This document shows positions 16,784 through 25,534 of a stretch of 39,580 bases of DNA, piece by piece (position 1 is the stretch's first letter; every line of letters starts with the position of its first letter). The notes below the pieces were generated by a model, which made no database searches, was not told where the DNA came from, and saw only the letters and a program-made list of their open reading frames with translations. Location: positions 1 to 39,580 of the forward strand of contig LFER01000005.1 in assembly GCA_001510135.1 (NCBI GenBank), read 5' to 3'. The stretch comes from Alphaproteobacteria bacterium casp-alpha6 (GTDB taxonomy: Bacteria > Pseudomonadota > Alphaproteobacteria > Rhodobacterales > Rhodobacteraceae). The position numbers and the translations under genes are program-made.

Positions 16784-18796
16784 TTAGGCGACAAGCTTTC
16801 GTCCCTTCAAAAGCGCGTCCACTGCGGGAAGTCTACCGCGGTAGGCAAGGTAAAGCGCCTCTGGGTCCTGCGAGCCTCCTTTAGAGAGGATATTCTTCTC
16901 CAATGAGTGCGCCAATTCATTGTCAAAGGCATTTCCTTTTTCATCAAAGGCGGCAAAGGCGTCTGCGTCCATCACTTCTGACCACATGTAGCTATAATAG
17001 GCGCTTGCATAATAGCCTCCGGAAAATACATGGGCAAACTGCGGCGTGGCGTGGCGCATTCCGATGGCTTTTGGCATGCCCATTTGATCAAGTATTAAAG
17101 TTTGGCGCGCCATGATATCCTCTGGTGCCTCATGGGTGTGATAGTCAAGATCAACCATTGCAGAGGCCACATATTCTACTGTCTGAAATCCCATATCAAA
17201 TGTCGCGGCGTCCAGCACTTTATTCAAAAGCGTTTCTGGCATCGCTTCGCCTGTTTCGGCATGTGTCGCAAAGGTTTTTAAAACCTCTGGCACTTCAAGC
17301 CAATGTTCATAAAGCTGGCTTGGAAGCTCAACAAAATCGCGCGGCACAGAGGTGCCCGACACCATTTCATAATCCACATCCGAAAGCATCTGGTGCAGCG
17401 CATGACCAAATTCGTGAAACAAAGTACGCGCATCATCATAGGACAGAAGGGCTGGATCAGATTTGGCAAAGTTACATACGTTAATGACAATGGGGCTTTG
17501 GTGGAAGGGCACTTTTGCCTGTGAACGCATCGCCGAACACCATGCGCCGGAGCGTTTGGAGCCTCTGGCAAAATAATCCCCAATAAAGAGCGCGACATGC
17601 CTGCCAGCGCGGGTCACTTCCCATGCACGACAATCCAGGTGATACAGGGGCACATCGACTGAAGTAAACTCAAGACCAAACAAACGGTGCGCGCAGTCAA
17701 AAGACGCTTTGATCATCTGGTCAAGCTGGAAATAAGGTTTCACCTCTGCTTCATCGATATCATGATCCGCTTTGCGGCGTTTTTCCGCGTAATACCGCCA
17801 GTCCCATTTTTCCAGATCGCCGTTGATACCGTCTTGGTGCATCATCTCGGTCAGGATTTGGGCATCCTGATCGGCACGCGCTTTTGCCGGTGCCCAAACG
17901 TCGTTTAACAGCTGACGCACATTTTCGGGCGTCTTGGCCATTTCTGTTTCAAGCTTGTATGATGCAAAATCAGTATAGCCGAGCAAAGCCGCCATTTCCT
18001 GACGCAGCACCAACATTTCTAGCGCAAGTGCACGATTGTCTTTCAATCCCCCATTGGCACCGCGCGCGGCCCATGCTTCATATGCCTGTTCGCGTAAATC
18101 ACGGCGCGCAGAAAACTGCAAAAACGGCACAACAATAGACCGTGAAAGGGTGATAATGGCGCCATCCTGCCCTTTTTCTTTTGCCGCTGCTTTTGCCGCG
18201 GCAATCAAAAATTCCGGCAGCCCCTCCAGATCGGCCTCAGCCAAAGGCATGAACCAATCCCGTTCATCTGCCAAAAGATTTTGGGAAAATTCCGTACCCA
18301 GCACAGAAAGCCGCGATTTAATCTCTTTCATCCGCTCTTTTGCCTCACCCAGAAGCGCGGCCCCGCTACGCACGAAATTGCGATGCGTCAGCATTAAAAC
18401 ACGTGCCTGTTCATCGCTTAGCTCAAGGCTATCCCGATTTTGCCAAAGCGTATCTATGCGTTGAAACAGTGCTTCGTTGGCGATGATCTCTGAGTGATGT
18501 GCAGAAAGTTTTGGTGAAAACTCGCGCATAAGCGCTTCGCGCGCAGGATTGCTGTCCGCTCCGTTCACCGTATAAAAAACAGACAAAACCTTGTCCAATT
18601 GACGCCCAGTTGCCTGCATTGCATGGATCGTGTTTTCAAATGTCGGTGCATCAGGCTGTTGCGCGATGGCGATAGTTTCTGCCATATCCGCCGCCAACGC
18701 CTTATCTAGGGCAGGGGAAAAATCTGTATCTGCAATTTTATCAAACGGGGCAATTTCAAAAGGGGTGTTCCAGTCGCCCAAAAGAGGATTTGTCAT
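16784..18796 (-). CDS. M3 family metallopeptidase (oligopeptidase / dipeptidyl carboxypeptidase type)
   Basis: This 670-residue zinc peptidase belongs to family M3, which trims short peptides in the cytosol or periplasm. The zinc motif HEFGH is at about 461-465 (in TLFHEFGHALHQM), with the family's downstream GTSVPRDFVELPSQ block holding the third ligand. There is no signal peptide, so a cytosolic role is likely. The ATG at 18796 (MTNPLLGDW) is used because homologues begin here and AAGGGTG-like purines precede it; the in-frame extension to 18922 overlaps the moeB-like gene. Distinguishing oligopeptidase A from Dcp needs alignment. Confidence 0.92.
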   Translation of the reverse strand: MTNPLLGDWNTPFEIAPFDKIADTDFSPALDKALAADMAETIAIAQQPDAPTFENTIHAMQATGRQLDKVLSVFYTVNGADSNPAREALMREFSPKLSAHHSEIIANEALFQRIDTLWQNRDSLELSDEQARVLMLTHRNFVRSGAALLGEAKERMKEIKSRLSVLGTEFSQNLLADERDWFMPLAEADLEGLPEFLIAAAKAAAKEKGQDGAIITLSRSIVVPFLQFSARRDLREQAYEAWAARGANGGLKDNRALALEMLVLRQEMAALLGYTDFASYKLETEMAKTPENVRQLLNDVWAPAKARADQDAQILTEMMHQDGINGDLEKWDWRYYAEKRRKADHDIDEAEVKPYFQLDQMIKASFDCAHRLFGLEFTSVDVPLYHLDCRAWEVTRAGRHVALFIGDYFARGSKRSGAWCSAMRSQAKVPFHQSPIVINVCNFAKSDPALLSYDDARTLFHEFGHALHQMLSDVDYEMVSGTSVPRDFVELPSQLYEHWLEVPEVLKTFATHAETGEAMPETLLNKVLDAATFDMGFQTVEYVASAMVDLDYHTHEAPEDIMARQTLILDQMGMPKAIGMRHATPQFAHVFSGGYYASAYYSYMWSEVMDADAFAAFDEKGNAFDNELAHSLEKNILSKGGSQDPEALYLAYRGRLPAVDALLKGRKLVA

Positions 18797-18815
18797 AAGG
18801 GTGTCCTTTGTAAAT

Positions 18816-19862
18816 TTATTCAGAATTGCCACAAATGGGGCAATCATTGCGTTTCTGTAGCGCGATTTTACGGGTTTCTCCATAAAGAGCGTCGTAAAGC
18901 AGCATGTGATTGCGCAAGACATCTCCGGAGCGTGCGATCACTTTTAACGTTTCTACCGCCATCATCGACCCAACGACTCCCGGCAAGGGCGCAAAAACTC
19001 CTGCCTCAGCGCAGCTTGGGGCAAGCCCTGATGCCGGCGCTTCGGGAAAGATGCATTGATAACAGGGGCCGCCTGATGCGGGATCAAAAACGGCAATTTG
19101 CCCTTCCCATTGGCTAAGCGCACCAGACACCAAGGGGCGGCCCAATTTATGTGCCGTCTGATTGGCAAGGTAGCGGGTTTCAAAATTATCACTGCCTTCC
19201 AGAATGATATCATAGTCGTCGAAAAGATCCTCAGCGATGTCTTTGTCCAGACGACGGTGGTAGGGTTTGACCTCAATATAGGGATTTTGTGCGAGCATCG
19301 CAGACTGTGCAGAAAACACCTTGGCCATACCAATCGCTTGATCAGAGTGGATGATCTGGCGCTGAAGATTGGCGTTTTCCACAACATCGTCATCAATCAC
19401 CCCGATCGTGCCCACGCCGGCAGCCGCCAAATACTGCAAAGCAGGGGACCCAAGACCGCCAGCCCCGATGACCAGCACTTTGGCCTTTTTAAACGCCATT
19501 TGTCCTGTTCCACCAATTTCTCTGAGAACGATATGACGTGCATATCGTTCCAACTCTTCCCGCCTCAGACCATCAGATTTCGGGGCCTCTGCTGTGGCGT
19601 CTTTTTGATCTGCCTTGGCACGCAGTGCATTTAAGGCGAGCCTGTAAAGAAACACCAAAACGGCCATGCCACCAAGAATAGCCCAAGGCGCTGCGGATCC
19701 TCCTGTCGCCTGCCGCAGGGGGTGACCCAGAGGCAGGATAAGCTGCAGGCCAAGCACCAAAACATAGGCAACGCCCAGCACCGTCAACCGCTTATGCCGC
19801 GCCACGCCAAGCCGCCCTGTCACGGCGTAAAACACAAGTGCAGCTCCCAGAAAAAGCAGCAT
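18816..19862 (-). CDS. moeB: MoeB/ThiF/HesA-family adenylyltransferase with N-terminal membrane segments
   Basis: The 348-residue protein has an E1-like adenylating domain (about 100-348) like MoeB, which activates the C-terminus of MoaD (or ThiS) for sulfur transfer. It has GAGGLG at 133-138, DDDVVENANLQRQ at 157-169 and zinc-binding pairs CYQC and CPIC. Unusually, residues 1-80 contain three hydrophobic segments (about 1-16, 27-45, 60-78) and a charged linker, so the enzyme is probably anchored in the inner membrane. No rhodanese domain is present. The ATG shares one base with the dut stop (TGATG), showing tight coupling. The partner, MoaD or ThiS, is not in the window. Confidence 0.88.
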   Translation of the reverse strand: MLLFLGAALVFYAVTGRLGVARHKRLTVLGVAYVLVLGLQLILPLGHPLRQATGGSAAPWAILGGMAVLVFLYRLALNALRAKADQKDATAEAPKSDGLRREELERYARHIVLREIGGTGQMAFKKAKVLVIGAGGLGSPALQYLAAAGVGTIGVIDDDVVENANLQRQIIHSDQAIGMAKVFSAQSAMLAQNPYIEVKPYHRRLDKDIAEDLFDDYDIILEGSDNFETRYLANQTAHKLGRPLVSGALSQWEGQIAVFDPASGGPCYQCIFPEAPASGLAPSCAEAGVFAPLPGVVGSMMAVETLKVIARSGDVLRNHMLLYDALYGETRKIALQKRNDCPICGNSE

Positions 19863-20326
19863 CAGGTTGTTCCCGTAGATCCAAAACCACCCGCCCCGCG
19901 ATCCGTATCGGAAAGCGTTTGGGACAGCACGAACTTTGCCTGTGTCACGGGAGAAATAATCATTTGTGCAATGCGGTCGCCATGGGCCACCTGAAACGCT
20001 GTCTGCCCTGCATTCCAAAGGATAACGCCTAGAACGCCGCGATAATCACTATCTATCGTACCCGGCGCATTCATAAGAGTTACCCCGTGTTTCAAAGCCA
20101 ATCCGGATCGGGGCCTTATTTGTGCCTCATAGCCTTGTGGAATTTCCAGATGCAGACCCGTTGAAATCAAAGCACGCGCCATTGGTTCTAAAACGACCCC
20201 CAAAGCACGCTGGGCTTGAGCAAAATTGGCGCGCAGATCAACGCCCGCTGATCCTGCAGTTTCATATGATGGCAACGGGAGGGACGTATCCGCCCCTTCT
20301 GCCCAGCGGATCGGCAGGGTGAACAT
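19862..20326 (-). CDS. dut: dUTP diphosphatase
   Basis: This 154-residue trimeric dUTPase hydrolyses dUTP to dUMP, keeping uracil out of DNA and supplying thymidylate synthesis. The five family motifs are recognisable, including [38 protein letters not shown] and the C-terminal glycine-rich GGFGSTGT that closes over the site. The ATG at 20326 has GAGG 8 bases upstream; a GTG one codon earlier (20329) is an alternative. It sits between coaBC and the MoeB-like gene; dut next to coaBC is a common bacterial arrangement. Confidence 0.95.
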   Translation of the reverse strand: MFTLPIRWAEGADTSLPLPSYETAGSAGVDLRANFAQAQRALGVVLEPMARALISTGLHLEIPQGYEAQIRPRSGLALKHGVTLMNAPGTIDSDYRGVLGVILWNAGQTAFQVAHGDRIAQMIISPVTQAKFVLSQTLSDTDRGAGGFGSTGTT

Positions 20327-20329
20327 CAC

Positions 20330-21541
20330 TTATCCCTCACTCAATGCAGCCGCAATTTTTTGAACGAGGTGCACTGCAACCTCTGATTTGTTCATCCGAT
20401 CCCATGACTCCACGCCCTCTTTGCGGATAAGATGAATAGCATTTTCGCTGCCCCCCATAATACCAGTTTCGGGGGATACATCATTTGCAATAATCCAATC
20501 ACAGCCTTTTCTGTCCAACTTTGCGCGCGCATTTTCCAAGACGTTCTCCGTTTCCGCAGCAAATCCGATGACCAGCGCGGGTCTCTCTGCGCCTAGATGG
20601 GCAACAGTCGACAGGATATCGGGATTTTCTGCAAATTCCAGAACCGGTAATTTCCCCTTCTCTTTTTTGATTTTTGACCCGTTTTCGGAAACGACTCGCC
20701 AATCTGCCACCGCTGCTGCAAAAATTGCCACGTCACAGGGCAAAGCGGCCTCAACAGCTTCCAGCATCTCTTTGGCAGTTTGAACCTGTGTGACCTTTGC
20801 CCCGATGGGCGGCGCGACAGCAGCCTGTCCTGTCACAAAATTCACTTCCGCTCCTGCAGAAACCAGCGCCTGTGCAATCGCCGTACCCTGCGCACCAGAG
20901 GAACGGTTGGCAATATAGCGTACAGGGTCAATGGGTTCGTGGGTCGGTCCAGAGGTGACCAAGATCCGCTTTCCATTAAGAGGCCTGGCGCCGTCCATTT
21001 GTAAAAACTGTTGTTCTATAGCGGCCAAAATTTCCATCGGTTCAGCCATTCGCCCGGGTCCATATTCACCACAGGCCATATCCCCTTCGTTTGGTCCCAC
21101 AAACCGAATCCCATCCGCCCTCAGAGTGGCAATATTGCGCTGAGTTGCGGGATGATCCCACATGCGTACATTCATGGCCGGCGCAATCAACACCGGCGTA
21201 TCTGTGGCCAAAAGAAGGGTTGACGCAAGATCATTAGCGAGCCCTGTTGTCATTTTTGCCATCAGGTCTGCGCTTGCAGGTGCCACGACAATCAAATCCG
21301 CGCTGCGTGACAATTCAATATGACCCATTTCGGATTCATCTGTGAGATTGAACAAATCCTGATAGACTTTTTGTCCAGCCAAAGCGGACACCGACAGTGG
21401 CGTCACGAATTCTGCGGCCGCTGCCGTCATAACAGGCGTCACCGATGCGCCCCGTTCGCGCATCCGCCGGATCAGATCAAGCGACTTAAAGGCAGCAATG
21501 CCACCCGAGATAATGAGCAAAATTCGTCGATTGACCAGCAT
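20330..21541 (-). CDS. coaBC: bifunctional phosphopantothenoylcysteine decarboxylase / phosphopantothenate-cysteine ligase
   Basis: The 403-residue CoaBC (Dfp) carries out two steps of coenzyme A synthesis. The N-terminal flavin-dependent CoaC domain (1-190) has the IAAFKSLDLIRR start, the substrate motif PAMNVRMW and the conserved cysteine in MACGEYGPGRM. The CoaB ligase domain (about 195-403) begins with RILVTSGPTHEPIDPVRYI and ends with the AENPDIL and IANDVS blocks. It heads the coaBC-dut-moeB run; rpoHII lies 190 bases upstream on the same strand, and I see no terminator between them. Confidence 0.95.
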   Translation of the reverse strand: MLVNRRILLIISGGIAAFKSLDLIRRMRERGASVTPVMTAAAAEFVTPLSVSALAGQKVYQDLFNLTDESEMGHIELSRSADLIVVAPASADLMAKMTTGLANDLASTLLLATDTPVLIAPAMNVRMWDHPATQRNIATLRADGIRFVGPNEGDMACGEYGPGRMAEPMEILAAIEQQFLQMDGARPLNGKRILVTSGPTHEPIDPVRYIANRSSGAQGTAIAQALVSAGAEVNFVTGQAAVAPPIGAKVTQVQTAKEMLEAVEAALPCDVAIFAAAVADWRVVSENGSKIKKEKGKLPVLEFAENPDILSTVAHLGAERPALVIGFAAETENVLENARAKLDRKGCDWIIANDVSPETGIMGGSENAIHLIRKEGVESWDRMNKSEVAVHLVQKIAAALSEG

Positions 21542-21731
21542 GAGAGGCTCTTTTTGAGTTACAATAAGACATTAAGGTCTCTGTACACCCACCGCAAGAG
21601 GTGAGGAAAAGGCAACTGTGCAGATGAGCGTTACAACAGAGCTATTTACATAGTTCTGCTTCACATTTCAAAGATCTCGCAACAGGTCGAGGATAGACAC
21701 GTGTTCCCCAGCGCTTAAGCATCTGTGACAA

Positions 21732-22607
21732 TCACAGGAAATGCTGCACCTCGCGTACGTTCGTTTCAAGAAACTTGCGCATCTTGCCAAAAGCCGCGGC
21801 TTCGACTTGGCGAACACGTTCTTTTGACAGCCCAAGTTCCACACCGAGGCTTTCGAGGGTTCTGGGCTCTTCTCTCAGCTTACGTTCACGTATGATCAAT
21901 CGTTCGCGATCACTTAATCCATTGAGCGCATCCAACAGCCACACCCTTAGCTGATCTGTATCATGTGACGACTCAAACGACTCTTTGGCCTGCTCCGCTT
22001 CATCCTCCAGAAGATCAATCCATTCCCGCCCCTCCTCTTCGACAGATTGGGTTGCGTTCAAAGAATAGTCAGAGCCAGACAAACGCCCATCCATCATTTC
22101 AACATCATGCAGGGGAACGCCCACCTCAGTAGCAATCAATTGATGCAGCTGATGACGATCCAGTTGTTCTCCGCGCTGGGACGCTTCGCGCTCCAGCTGT
22201 GCCTGAACACGGCGCATGTTGAAGAATAGAGATTTTTGGTTACTTGTGGATCCTGTGCGCACCATGGACCAATTGCGCATCACGTAATCCTGAATGCTCG
22301 CCTTTATCCACCACACGGCATAGGTCGAAAAGCGCACGCCGCGGTCAGGGTCGAATTTATCTGCGGCTTTCATAAGACCAAGACCAGCCTCTTGGATAAG
22401 GTCGTTCATTGGTGCGCCGTAACGACGAAATTTTGCGGCCATCGAAATAGCCAAGCGCATGTAGGCATTGATCAAGCGATGCAGCGCTTTTTCATCACGC
22501 TGGTCACGCCACGCATAGGCCAGCCTCAATTCTGTTTCCGCGTCCAAAAGCTCCGCTTTCATCGCTTTGCGCGACATGACGCTTCCACTGTCCCCGTCTA
22601 GTGCCAT
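21732..22607 (-). CDS. rpoH: RNA polymerase sigma-32 factor, RpoHII type
   Basis: The 291-residue heat-shock-type sigma factor has region 2.2 DLIQEAGLGLMKAADKFD (69-86), region 2.4 RFSTYAVWWIKASIQDYV, the RpoH box (QKSLFFN, 124-130) and the region 4.2 LGLSKERVRQVE helix. The N-terminus (MALDGDSGSVMSRKAMKAELLDAE...) resembles RpoHII rather than RpoHI of Rhodobacter, where RpoHII serves the singlet-oxygen and heat response under RpoE control; this paralogue call is from memory. The ATG at 22607 follows AAGGAGGCG. An RpoE-like promoter lies 57-85 bases upstream. A likely target type, a sigma-32 promoter, is found before hsp20 in this window. Confidence 0.93.
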   Translation of the reverse strand: MALDGDSGSVMSRKAMKAELLDAETELRLAYAWRDQRDEKALHRLINAYMRLAISMAAKFRRYGAPMNDLIQEAGLGLMKAADKFDPDRGVRFSTYAVWWIKASIQDYVMRNWSMVRTGSTSNQKSLFFNMRRVQAQLEREASQRGEQLDRHQLHQLIATEVGVPLHDVEMMDGRLSGSDYSLNATQSVEEEGREWIDLLEDEAEQAKESFESSHDTDQLRVWLLDALNGLSDRERLIIRERKLREEPRTLESLGVELGLSKERVRQVEAAAFGKMRKFLETNVREVQHFL

Positions 22608-22663
22608 CGTCTGGCGCCTCCTTTTGCTCAGAGGTTCACAACCGTTTGTGGTTTGTTTATTAA

Positions 22664-22692
22664 CGTTACGTAAGCAAAACGGGTTTGGATCA
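22664..22692 (-). promoter_or_regulatory. RpoE-type (ECF sigma) promoter for rpoHII
   Basis: On the minus strand TGATCC (22692-22687), 18 bases, then TAACG (22668-22664) match the Rhodobacter RpoE promoter pattern TGATCC-N18-TAAGA closely. The implied transcript starts about 50 bases before the rpoH ATG. Confidence 0.6.
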
Positions 22693-22698
22693 ATTTGG

Positions 22699-23256
22699 AT
22701 GTCTGAAAAAATTACAACGCATAAATCACGCGACATCACAGTCGTTCTTGGGGGTGCGTCCAGCGGCAAATCAGCTTGGGCAGAACAGTATATCCTTAGG
22801 CGGGCGGAAAAAGTCGGTTACATCGCAACAGCCCAAGCCTTTGACGCAGAAATGAAAGAAAAGATCGCACAGCACAGGGCGCGGCGTGGTGATGAGTGGA
22901 CCACTCTCGAAGAACCTTTGGATATCGTTTCCTGTTTTGATACCTTTCGCGCCGACCATCCAGTTTTGCTGGATTGCGCCACCCTGTGGCTGAGCAATCT
23001 CATGTTGGCAAAGAAAGACCTTTGGATGGAAAGTAACGCTCTGATGGAACACCTGAAACATCATAGCGGTGAGCTGGTGATTGTGAGCAACGAAACCGGT
23101 CTAAGCGTCGTGCCCCACACAAAAATGGGCCGTGATTTTCAAAAAGCGCAAGGCCATTTGAACCAGCAACTCGCCGCTCTTGCAGATCGGGTGGTCTTCA
23201 TTGTGGCGGGTTTACCAATGCTTCTTAAAGGTCAATTGGAAAGGGATAATGCGTGA
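22699..23256 (+). CDS. cobU: bifunctional adenosylcobinamide kinase / adenosylcobinamide-phosphate guanylyltransferase
   Basis: CobU (CobP) phosphorylates adenosylcobinamide and transfers GMP to it in assembly of the vitamin B12 nucleotide loop. The 185-residue protein has the P-loop GGASSGKSAWAEQ (residues 17-29), the histidine-containing AQHRARRGDEW segment that carries the GMP-acceptor His in this family, and a C-terminal LADRVVFIVAGLP motif. The ATG at 22699 is divergent from rpoHII, and the RpoE-like -35 box of rpoHII lies 7 bases before it. Other cob genes are not in the window except a possible phosphatase directly downstream. Confidence 0.92.
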   Translation: MSEKITTHKSRDITVVLGGASSGKSAWAEQYILRRAEKVGYIATAQAFDAEMKEKIAQHRARRGDEWTTLEEPLDIVSCFDTFRADHPVLLDCATLWLSNLMLAKKDLWMESNALMEHLKHHSGELVIVSNETGLSVVPHTKMGRDFQKAQGHLNQQLAALADRVVFIVAGLPMLLKGQLERDNA

Positions 23257-23831
23257 ATGATCTATATTTCATCCGCCATGGCCCCACACATTTGAAATCT
23301 ATGGTCGGCTGGTCAGATGTGGAGGTGGATTTATCGGACACAGAAAAACTCGCTCGTTTGCGCGCGCACCTTCCCAACGAGGGTTATGTGATCTCTTCTG
23401 ATTTGAAGCGCGCTGTTGCAACAGCGGACGCACTTGAGTTGCCTCAAACCCGCCTGCCCCATGATCCGGCGCTTCGGGAATTGAATTTTGGCGATTGGGA
23501 ATTGAAGACCTTTCAAGAAATTGACCGCGAAGATCATGAGCGCGTTTTTGCGTTTTACGATGATCCCGGACAGACGGCCGCACCAAATGGTGAAAGTTGG
23601 GACGGATTTTGCGCACGTGTGAACAGGGGCGTCGATCGACTGATTGACTCCTATCCCAATGATCCGCTTATCATTGTGTGTCATTTCGGCGTGGTGATGA
23701 GCCAAATTCAAAGGGTCGAAGGAAAAGGCGCAAAACATACGATGCGCCACAATATTGACAATCTTTCGATGACTCAGATCTCATATGATCAACAAACCTG
23801 GAGCATTCACAAAATTAACTTTTCGGCCTAG
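23253..23831 (+). CDS. histidine phosphatase family protein (CobC/phosphoglycerate mutase-like)
   Basis: The 192-residue product has the catalytic RHG motif near the N-terminus (YFIRHGPTH) and the second conserved histidine in IIVCHFGVVMS, both typical of the histidine phosphatase superfamily. It overlaps cobU by 4 bases, starts at GTG 23253 and is preceded by AAGGGA, suggesting coupling. Position beside cobU suggests alpha-ribazole phosphatase (CobC), which removes the 5'-phosphate in the same loop-assembly pathway, but members of this superfamily vary widely in substrate. Function is therefore only inferred. Confidence 0.85.
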   Translation: MNDLYFIRHGPTHLKSMVGWSDVEVDLSDTEKLARLRAHLPNEGYVISSDLKRAVATADALELPQTRLPHDPALRELNFGDWELKTFQEIDREDHERVFAFYDDPGQTAAPNGESWDGFCARVNRGVDRLIDSYPNDPLIIVCHFGVVMSQIQRVEGKGAKHTMRHNIDNLSMTQISYDQQTWSIHKINFSA

Positions 23832-23965
23832 CGCAATATTTTCGCGGTAGCTTCGTTCGCCATAGTGTCACTGCGAGAATTGTCGGTTTTTCGTCAAATC
23901 CGATGTAATTTCAGGTGCATCTATTTTGCTAATTTCTGCCTAAGATTTAATGCGTCCTTCTAAAA

Positions 23966-24014
23966 TTAACCATTTTTCAATGCTTTTGCCTTCAAAAGAG
24001 TTAAAAATGGTTAA
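23966..24014 (+). promoter_or_regulatory. nested hairpin upstream of comM
   Basis: TTAACCATTTTT (23966-23977) and AAAAATGGTTAA (24003-24014) are perfect 12-bp inverted repeats. The sequence between them contains a second 6-bp stem, CTTTTG (23983-23988) with CAAAAG (23993-23998). The right arm ends 5 bases before the comM ATG and covers its likely ribosome-binding region, so the hairpin could restrain translation. Confidence 0.55.
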
Positions 24015-24019
24015 CGTGA

Positions 24020-25534
24020 ATGATCACCCGCGCCCATACGGTTACCTTTGAAGGTATTGATCCAAGATTGGTCGAAGTTGAATGCGTCGTTTCACCCGGT
24101 CTTCCATCGTTTTCAATCGTCGGCCTTCCCGACAAAGCCGTTTCAGAGGCGCGTGAACGTATTCGCGCGGCCTTTAGTACGATGGCCATTGCGCTTCCGT
24201 CAAAAAAGATCACGATCAACTTAACGCCCGCGGATTTGCCAAAAGAAGGATCACATTTTGATCTGGCCATCGCACTATCTTTGCTCGGCGCGCTTGAGGT
24301 GATCCCGAAAGATTATCTTGACGAAGCCATCAGCATCGGAGAGCTGTCGCTCGATGGTCGCATCAACCCCGTCAACGGGGCCCTGCCCGCAGCGCTCAGT
24401 GCCGCTGAATTTGGAAAATCGCTTTTTTGTCCGGAAACCTGCGGGGCTGAAGCTGCATGGGTGGACGGGACAAAGGTGATTGGCGCTAAAAACTTGCGTA
24501 TGCTTATCCAGCATCTCAATGGACTGCGCCCCATTGAACCAGCGCTGCCCGGGCAGATAAGCCCGCTCAATTCACATTTTGATATGCGCGATGTAAAGGG
24601 ACAGGAACGCGCAAAACGTGCCATGGAGATCGCAGCAGCGGGACGTCACCATCTGCTCATGGTGGGGCCACCGGGGTCGGGGAAATCAATGCTCGCGGCC
24701 CGATTGCCAAGTATTTTGCCCCAGCTAAGTCCTGCTGAGGCACTTGAAACTTCCATGGTGCATTCGCTGGCCGGTCTGATCGAAAGCGGCGGCATCAATC
24801 GCAACCGCCCGTTTCGTGAACCTCACCACACGGCCTCAACCGCCGCCATCATAGGTGGCGGTCGCACGGCCAAGCCCGGGGAAATATCGCTGGCCCATAA
24901 CGGGGTCTTGTTCATGGATGAATTGCCAGAATTTCAACGCAGTCTTCTTGAAACCCTGCGCCAGCCCATCGAAACGGGCGAGGTAATGATTGCGCGCGCA
25001 AACGCGCATATCAAATATCCCTGCAAGTTTCTTTTAGTGGCAGCCGCAAATCCTTGTAAATGCGGTTATCTGACGGACCCTGCTCAGGCCTGTGGCCGTG
25101 CGCCGCTTTGTGGGCAGGATTACTTGGGTCGTATTTCAGGACCGCTGATGGATCGATTTGATCTGCGCCTCGAAGTGCCGCCGGTGTCCTTTCAGGATCT
25201 GGATTTGCCAGCCTCAGGCGATAGCTCCTCTCAGATCACCGCGCGCGTTCAAGCCGCGCGGTGCATTCAAGAGGACCGTTACGCATCAACGCCCCATATT
25301 CGCAAAAATGCAGACGCGACCGGCGAAGAACTTAACAAAGCGGCAATGATGTCTCCCTGCGCGAAAGAGATGCTTACAACTGTTTCCGAGCGTTTTAAAT
25401 TCTCTGCACGGGGCTATCACAGGGTCATGCGTGTCGCCCGCACCATCGCCGACCTTGACGCATCCGGGCCAATATCGCGTTCGCATCTTGCCGAAGCGGT
25501 GAGCTTTCGTCTCTTGTCCGCGCCAGAAACTTAG
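24020..25534 (+). CDS. comM: YifB/ComM family Mg-chelatase-like AAA+ ATPase
   Basis: The 504-residue protein matches YifB/ComM. ComM is a hexameric helicase that promotes branch migration during natural transformation in gamma-proteobacteria; function in alphaproteobacteria is less studied. An N-terminal Lon-protease-like domain (about 1-170, with GIDPRLVEVECVVSPGLPSF) precedes a Mg-chelatase AAA+ core with Walker A GPPGSGKSM (about 215-223), Walker B LFMDELPEF and a cysteine-containing AANPCKCGY segment, then a C-terminal helical domain (HRVMRVARTIADLD). The start ATG is placed at 24020; a strong ribosome site is not seen, and a hairpin lies just upstream. It ends interlocked with gshB. Confidence 0.9.
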   Translation: MITRAHTVTFEGIDPRLVEVECVVSPGLPSFSIVGLPDKAVSEARERIRAAFSTMAIALPSKKITINLTPADLPKEGSHFDLAIALSLLGALEVIPKDYLDEAISIGELSLDGRINPVNGALPAALSAAEFGKSLFCPETCGAEAAWVDGTKVIGAKNLRMLIQHLNGLRPIEPALPGQISPLNSHFDMRDVKGQERAKRAMEIAAAGRHHLLMVGPPGSGKSMLAARLPSILPQLSPAEALETSMVHSLAGLIESGGINRNRPFREPHHTASTAAIIGGGRTAKPGEISLAHNGVLFMDELPEFQRSLLETLRQPIETGEVMIARANAHIKYPCKFLLVAAANPCKCGYLTDPAQACGRAPLCGQDYLGRISGPLMDRFDLRLEVPPVSFQDLDLPASGDSSSQITARVQAARCIQEDRYASTPHIRKNADATGEELNKAAMMSPCAKEMLTTVSERFKFSARGYHRVMRVARTIADLDASGPISRSHLAEAVSFRLLSAPET

